Part shown: in pieces, positions 2,553 to 5,234 of the stretch | Layout: every line of letters starts with the position of its first letter | How positions within the stretch are numbered: position 1 is the stretch's first letter | Source of the DNA: Syntrophomonadaceae bacterium | Lineage (GTDB): Bacteria; Bacillota; Dethiobacteria; DTU022 | DNA length: 5,234 bases | Assembly (NCBI GenBank): GCA_003564055.1 | Contig: PWSG01000071.1 | Location: 1 to 5,234, forward strand | Direction of reading: 5' to 3' | Notes under the pieces: generated by a model | The model's database searches: none | What the model saw: only the letters and a program-made list of their open reading frames with translations | What the model was told of the DNA's origin: nothing | Made by a program: the position numbers and the translations under genes

Positions 2553-5234
2553 GTGATAGAGCAATTTTATTCCAACAGAACGGAACAACTGTTAGATGCC
2601 TTATCTTATAAGGTTAAGGCGCAAAGAGCAAGCACTCACCCCCTCGAACCGGTTGAGCTGGTGGTGCCAAACCGGAACATGGAGACCTGGGTGCGCTTAG
2701 GCTTAGCCCAAAAGCTTGGTGCTGCGGCCAACATGCGCTTTAGAAGGCTGGAGCAGTTTATCGGTGACATAGTTGATAAAACCTGCCCGGGTGATTATAA
2801 ATTGGCCGATCTTGATATCATCGAGGCTGCCTTATTAGCAATTCTCTTAGATGAAGAGATAACTGGCAAGCCGGATATGCAGCCGGTACGCAGGTACCTG
2901 GAAAGCGCCGGTGAGACTACCAATCAATCAAGCGGTAACGGCCGGCCACCGACAGGTATAGATAACCTGCTTTTGAGCGATGGTGCCGATATGCGGCGGG
3001 TCCAGCTGGCCGTCCGCATGGCTCACCTTTTCCAGGAATATAGTTTTTCCAGGAGTGAGATGATTTCTGCCTGGCGCGGAAGCTTAACGGAAATTGTTAA
3101 ACATCCTTTTGCCGACCCGTCAGCGTTTGACCCGGCCCTTGCTCCAACCATATCCTGGCAGCGCGCTTTATGGCGGGCTGTTTTCGCAGAAGGCGGGCTT
3201 CTGGAGAAAAACCCGCCCCTAGAGGGCGGGCACTGGATTACCCTGGACCTGCTAACTTCTAAAGAAGAGCTGGTTAAGAAAATGACGACTGCCAAACTAC
3301 CCCCGGTTCATATTTTCGGGATGTCATACATGGCCAGGTTATTCCAGGACCTGTTCGCACTGCTCGGTCAAAACAATTCGCTCTACATTTATACCCTTAA
3401 TCCCTGCGCCGAGTTCTGGGAAGATGTAGAGACGGAACGTGCATACTATAAACGGCTTGATCAGGAAATGAACCGGCGGGAAAAGCGTATCTGGACCGGA
3501 ACCGGGGAAACCGAAAGCGATGACCCTTTCGGCCTTTTCAACGCCGATAATCCGGCCCTGCGCTACTGGGGTCATCCCGGCCGCGAACATGTGCGCCTGC
3601 TCGGGGAACTGACCGATTGTGATTTTACTGATCGCTTCCTTGAGCCGGAAGACCAGGGCCTGCTGCATGCGCTGCAGAAAAACATCCTCTTTCGTGAACC
3701 GGAGAAAACAGAAATTAATAGTGAAACAGAGCCTCACGATCCGGACGAAACAATCAGGCTGGTAGCCGCCCCATCGGTGCGCCGGGAGGGGGAATGGGTA
3801 GCTGACGAAATCTGGAAGCTGATCGTAAATGATCGGGGCAAGCCTCCCTTAAGGTTCAGCGATATCGCCGTTATAATCAACAGCGCCGGACGCGATATCT
3901 ACCTGCCCCAGATCGAAACGGTTTTTGCGTCCGCTCACAACCTGCCAAATAGCGTCTCCGACCTGCCCGGAACCGCCGGGAGCCAGATTATCGAGGCCAT
4001 GGGCCTGCTGCTTAAACTGCCTTTTGGCCGCTATTCCCGGGCGGAGATGCTGGCCCTGATGAGCCACCCCGCCGTTATCAGCCGTTTTGATCATATTACA
4101 CCTGCTGACCTGGCTGCGTTTACCGAAGCGCTGGGTATTATCTTCGGAGCCGACCGCACCGACTTTGAGGATACCTATATCAACCAGGATGTATACAACT
4201 GGGACCAGGGCATCAGGAGGCTGGCCTTGGGTGCCTTCATGACCGGTGAGAAGAGCGGTGATGAGCGTATTTTCGAAGCAGACCAGGGCAGATGGCTGGT
4301 TGAAGAGGTTTACGGTTCGGCTCGCCTGACGGCGGCCCATTTCGGACTGCTGGCCAGGTCTATTTTGTCCGACGCTCGTTTTGTGCGCAAAAGCAAGATG
4401 ACTTTAACGAACTGGGCCCGTTTCTACACAACCCAGATCGACACCTACTTCTACTCAGAAGACGGAGCTGATCAACGGGACCGCCTGCGCCTGCTCCGCG
4501 CGCTTGGAAAACTGGAAGCGATGGACTTAGGGCGCGAGGTAAGCGGCAGGGTGGCAGCCGAAATCGCCGGGAGGGCGATTGAATCGCTGGGCAGCGGCCG
4601 GGGACAGTACCTGGCTGAAGGTGTGGTCGTGTCCTCCTTCCTGCCGATGCGGGCCATACCCTTCAGGGTGGTCTTCTTGCTGGGCCTGGGTGAGGGACTT
4701 TTCCCGGCTGCCGGCAGCAGGGACGCCCTGGACCTGCGGGCTGCCCGGAGGCGGGCCGGAGACGTTGACCCTGCCGAACGGGACCGCTACATGTTTCTTG
4801 AGACGCTGCTCTGTACCCGGGAGCGGCTCTACCTTTCCTACGTAAAAAGAGACGAGCAAACCGGTGACCCGCTGCAGCCTTCAGCGGTCGTCCAGGAACT
4901 GCTCCATATCCTTAAGCAGGGCTACCTTGATGAGGAAGGCTTGAAAGCGATTCGCTGCGAACCACCGCTTAGGCGTTATCACTTAGAGGATATCGGGGAG
5001 ACATTTTTTAATGAGGCGAGGGTTGAAGCAAAAATCCAGGAGATTGCCCGGAATTGGCGGGACAGTGCCCGGCCGGCTGAGGGCAGCCCGGGGAAAAAAG
5101 GAATGCCGCCCCGGGGCAGTTTAAGCGAAGAGTTAAATGCCCTGCAAAAAGCGGCCGGTAAGGAAAGCTGGAATAAGCTTTCCTCCATGCTTGCCCTGCC
5201 CGGTGATGCGCCGGTTCCGGCTGCAGTAACGGCA
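2553..5234 (+). CDS. recC: RecC, exodeoxyribonuclease V gamma subunit (3' end outside window)
   Basis: The frame is open for 894 codons to the right edge with no stop. E. coli RecC has 1122 residues, so roughly the last fifth is missing. Landmarks shared with E. coli RecC: FYSNR (5-9); VVPNRNMETWV and GAAANMRF (about 37-63), matching the QSTGMAQW...GIAANIDF region; HIFGMS (253-258); NPCAEFW (283-289; E. coli NPCRYYW); WGHPGRE (339-345); LPMRAIPFRVVFLLG (697-711; E. coli MPMRSIPFKVVCLLG); DRYMFLE (744-750); RLYLSYV (758-764) and VVQELL. RecC is the non-catalytic scaffold of RecBCD: it splits the DNA duplex, guides the 3' strand and reads Chi through inactive helicase-like domains. The complex repairs double-strand breaks and degrades foreign linear DNA in the cytoplasm. 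A polar insert of about 24 residues (about 119-142, containing TTNQSSGNGRPP) is absent from E. coli. AddB is excluded by the RecC-specific motifs and the absence of the N-terminal Walker A motif typical of AddB. recB and recD are expected downstream. Confidence 0.93.
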   Translation, partial: MIEQFYSNRTEQLLDALSYKVKAQRASTHPLEPVELVVPNRNMETWVRLGLAQKLGAAANMRFRRLEQFIGDIVDKTCPGDYKLADLDIIEAALLAILLDEEITGKPDMQPVRRYLESAGETTNQSSGNGRPPTGIDNLLLSDGADMRRVQLAVRMAHLFQEYSFSRSEMISAWRGSLTEIVKHPFADPSAFDPALAPTISWQRALWRAVFAEGGLLEKNPPLEGGHWITLDLLTSKEELVKKMTTAKLPPVHIFGMSYMARLFQDLFALLGQNNSLYIYTLNPCAEFWEDVETERAYYKRLDQEMNRREKRIWTGTGETESDDPFGLFNADNPALRYWGHPGREHVRLLGELTDCDFTDRFLEPEDQGLLHALQKNILFREPEKTEINSETEPHDPDETIRLVAAPSVRREGEWVADEIWKLIVNDRGKPPLRFSDIAVIINSAGRDIYLPQIETVFASAHNLPNSVSDLPGTAGSQIIEAMGLLLKLPFGRYSRAEMLALMSHPAVISRFDHITPADLAAFTEALGIIFGADRTDFEDTYINQDVYNWDQGIRRLALGAFMTGEKSGDERIFEADQGRWLVEEVYGSARLTAAHFGLLARSILSDARFVRKSKMTLTNWARFYTTQIDTYFYSEDGADQRDRLRLLRALGKLEAMDLGREVSGRVAAEIAGRAIESLGSGRGQYLAEGVVVSSFLPMRAIPFRVVFLLGLGEGLFPAAGSRDALDLRAARRRAGDVDPAERDRYMFLETLLCTRERLYLSYVKRDEQTGDPLQPSAVVQELLHILKQGYLDEEGLKAIRCEPPLRRYHLEDIGETFFNEARVEAKIQEIARNWRDSARPAEGSPGKKGMPPRGSLSEELNALQKAAGKESWNKLSSMLALPGDAPVPAAVTA

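Noticed and set aside
3023..5188. Minus- and plus-strand open frames of 61-163 codons inside recC
   Set aside because: They are shadows of the continuous RecC frame, which matches the family throughout.
2553..5234. Possible AddB (helicase-exonuclease subunit) instead of RecC
   Set aside because: There is no N-terminal Walker A motif, and the motifs NPCxxxW and PMRAIPF with LLG match RecC.
1..5234. CRISPR array, tRNA, rRNA or known riboswitch
   Set aside because: No regularly spaced repeats, cloverleaf sequences or conserved riboswitch cores were seen on either strand.

Overview
The window looks like chromosomal DNA of a Gram-positive, Clostridia-type (Firmicutes) bacterium. The grounds are strong AAGGAG/AGAAAGG-type ribosome binding sites, TTG and GTG starts, an AT-rich intergenic region beside moderately GC-rich genes, and a short lipoprotein with a typical lipobox. 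No rRNA, tRNA or marker gene is present, so this placement is an inference.

Layout. Positions 1-199 (minus) hold what looks like the C-terminal tail of an IS91-like transposase, cut off from its own upstream part. Positions 309-500 (minus) encode a small lipoprotein whose frame stays open for 43 more codons after its TGA stop (to 177) and runs into the transposase remnant. The locus therefore looks like a lipoprotein gene damaged or joined by a mobile-element event. Positions 501-705 hold the lipoprotein's extended -10 promoter, a REP-like sequence and a perfect 14-bp hairpin that probably ends the next gene. Positions 706-2199 (minus) encode a complete PLP-dependent decarboxylase/lyase resembling sphingosine-1-phosphate lyase. 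Positions 2200-2552 are a divergent control region with two similar inverted repeats, a candidate promoter for the decarboxylase, and an extended -10 promoter with a near-palindrome for the rightward gene. From 2553 to the right edge (plus), one uninterrupted reading frame of 894 codons encodes the N-terminal four fifths of RecC, the gamma subunit of exodeoxyribonuclease V (RecBCD). It runs off the window.

The decarboxylase and recC are transcribed away from each other and show no evident functional link. recC is expected to be followed by recB and recD outside the window. The main points of interest are a RecBCD-type rather than AddAB-type repair enzyme in an apparently Firmicute setting, with a Chi-reading pocket unlike that of E. 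coli; the C-terminal extension on the S1P-lyase-like enzyme; and the broken or rearranged lipoprotein/transposase locus. I found no CRISPR array, RNA gene or clearly new defence system.
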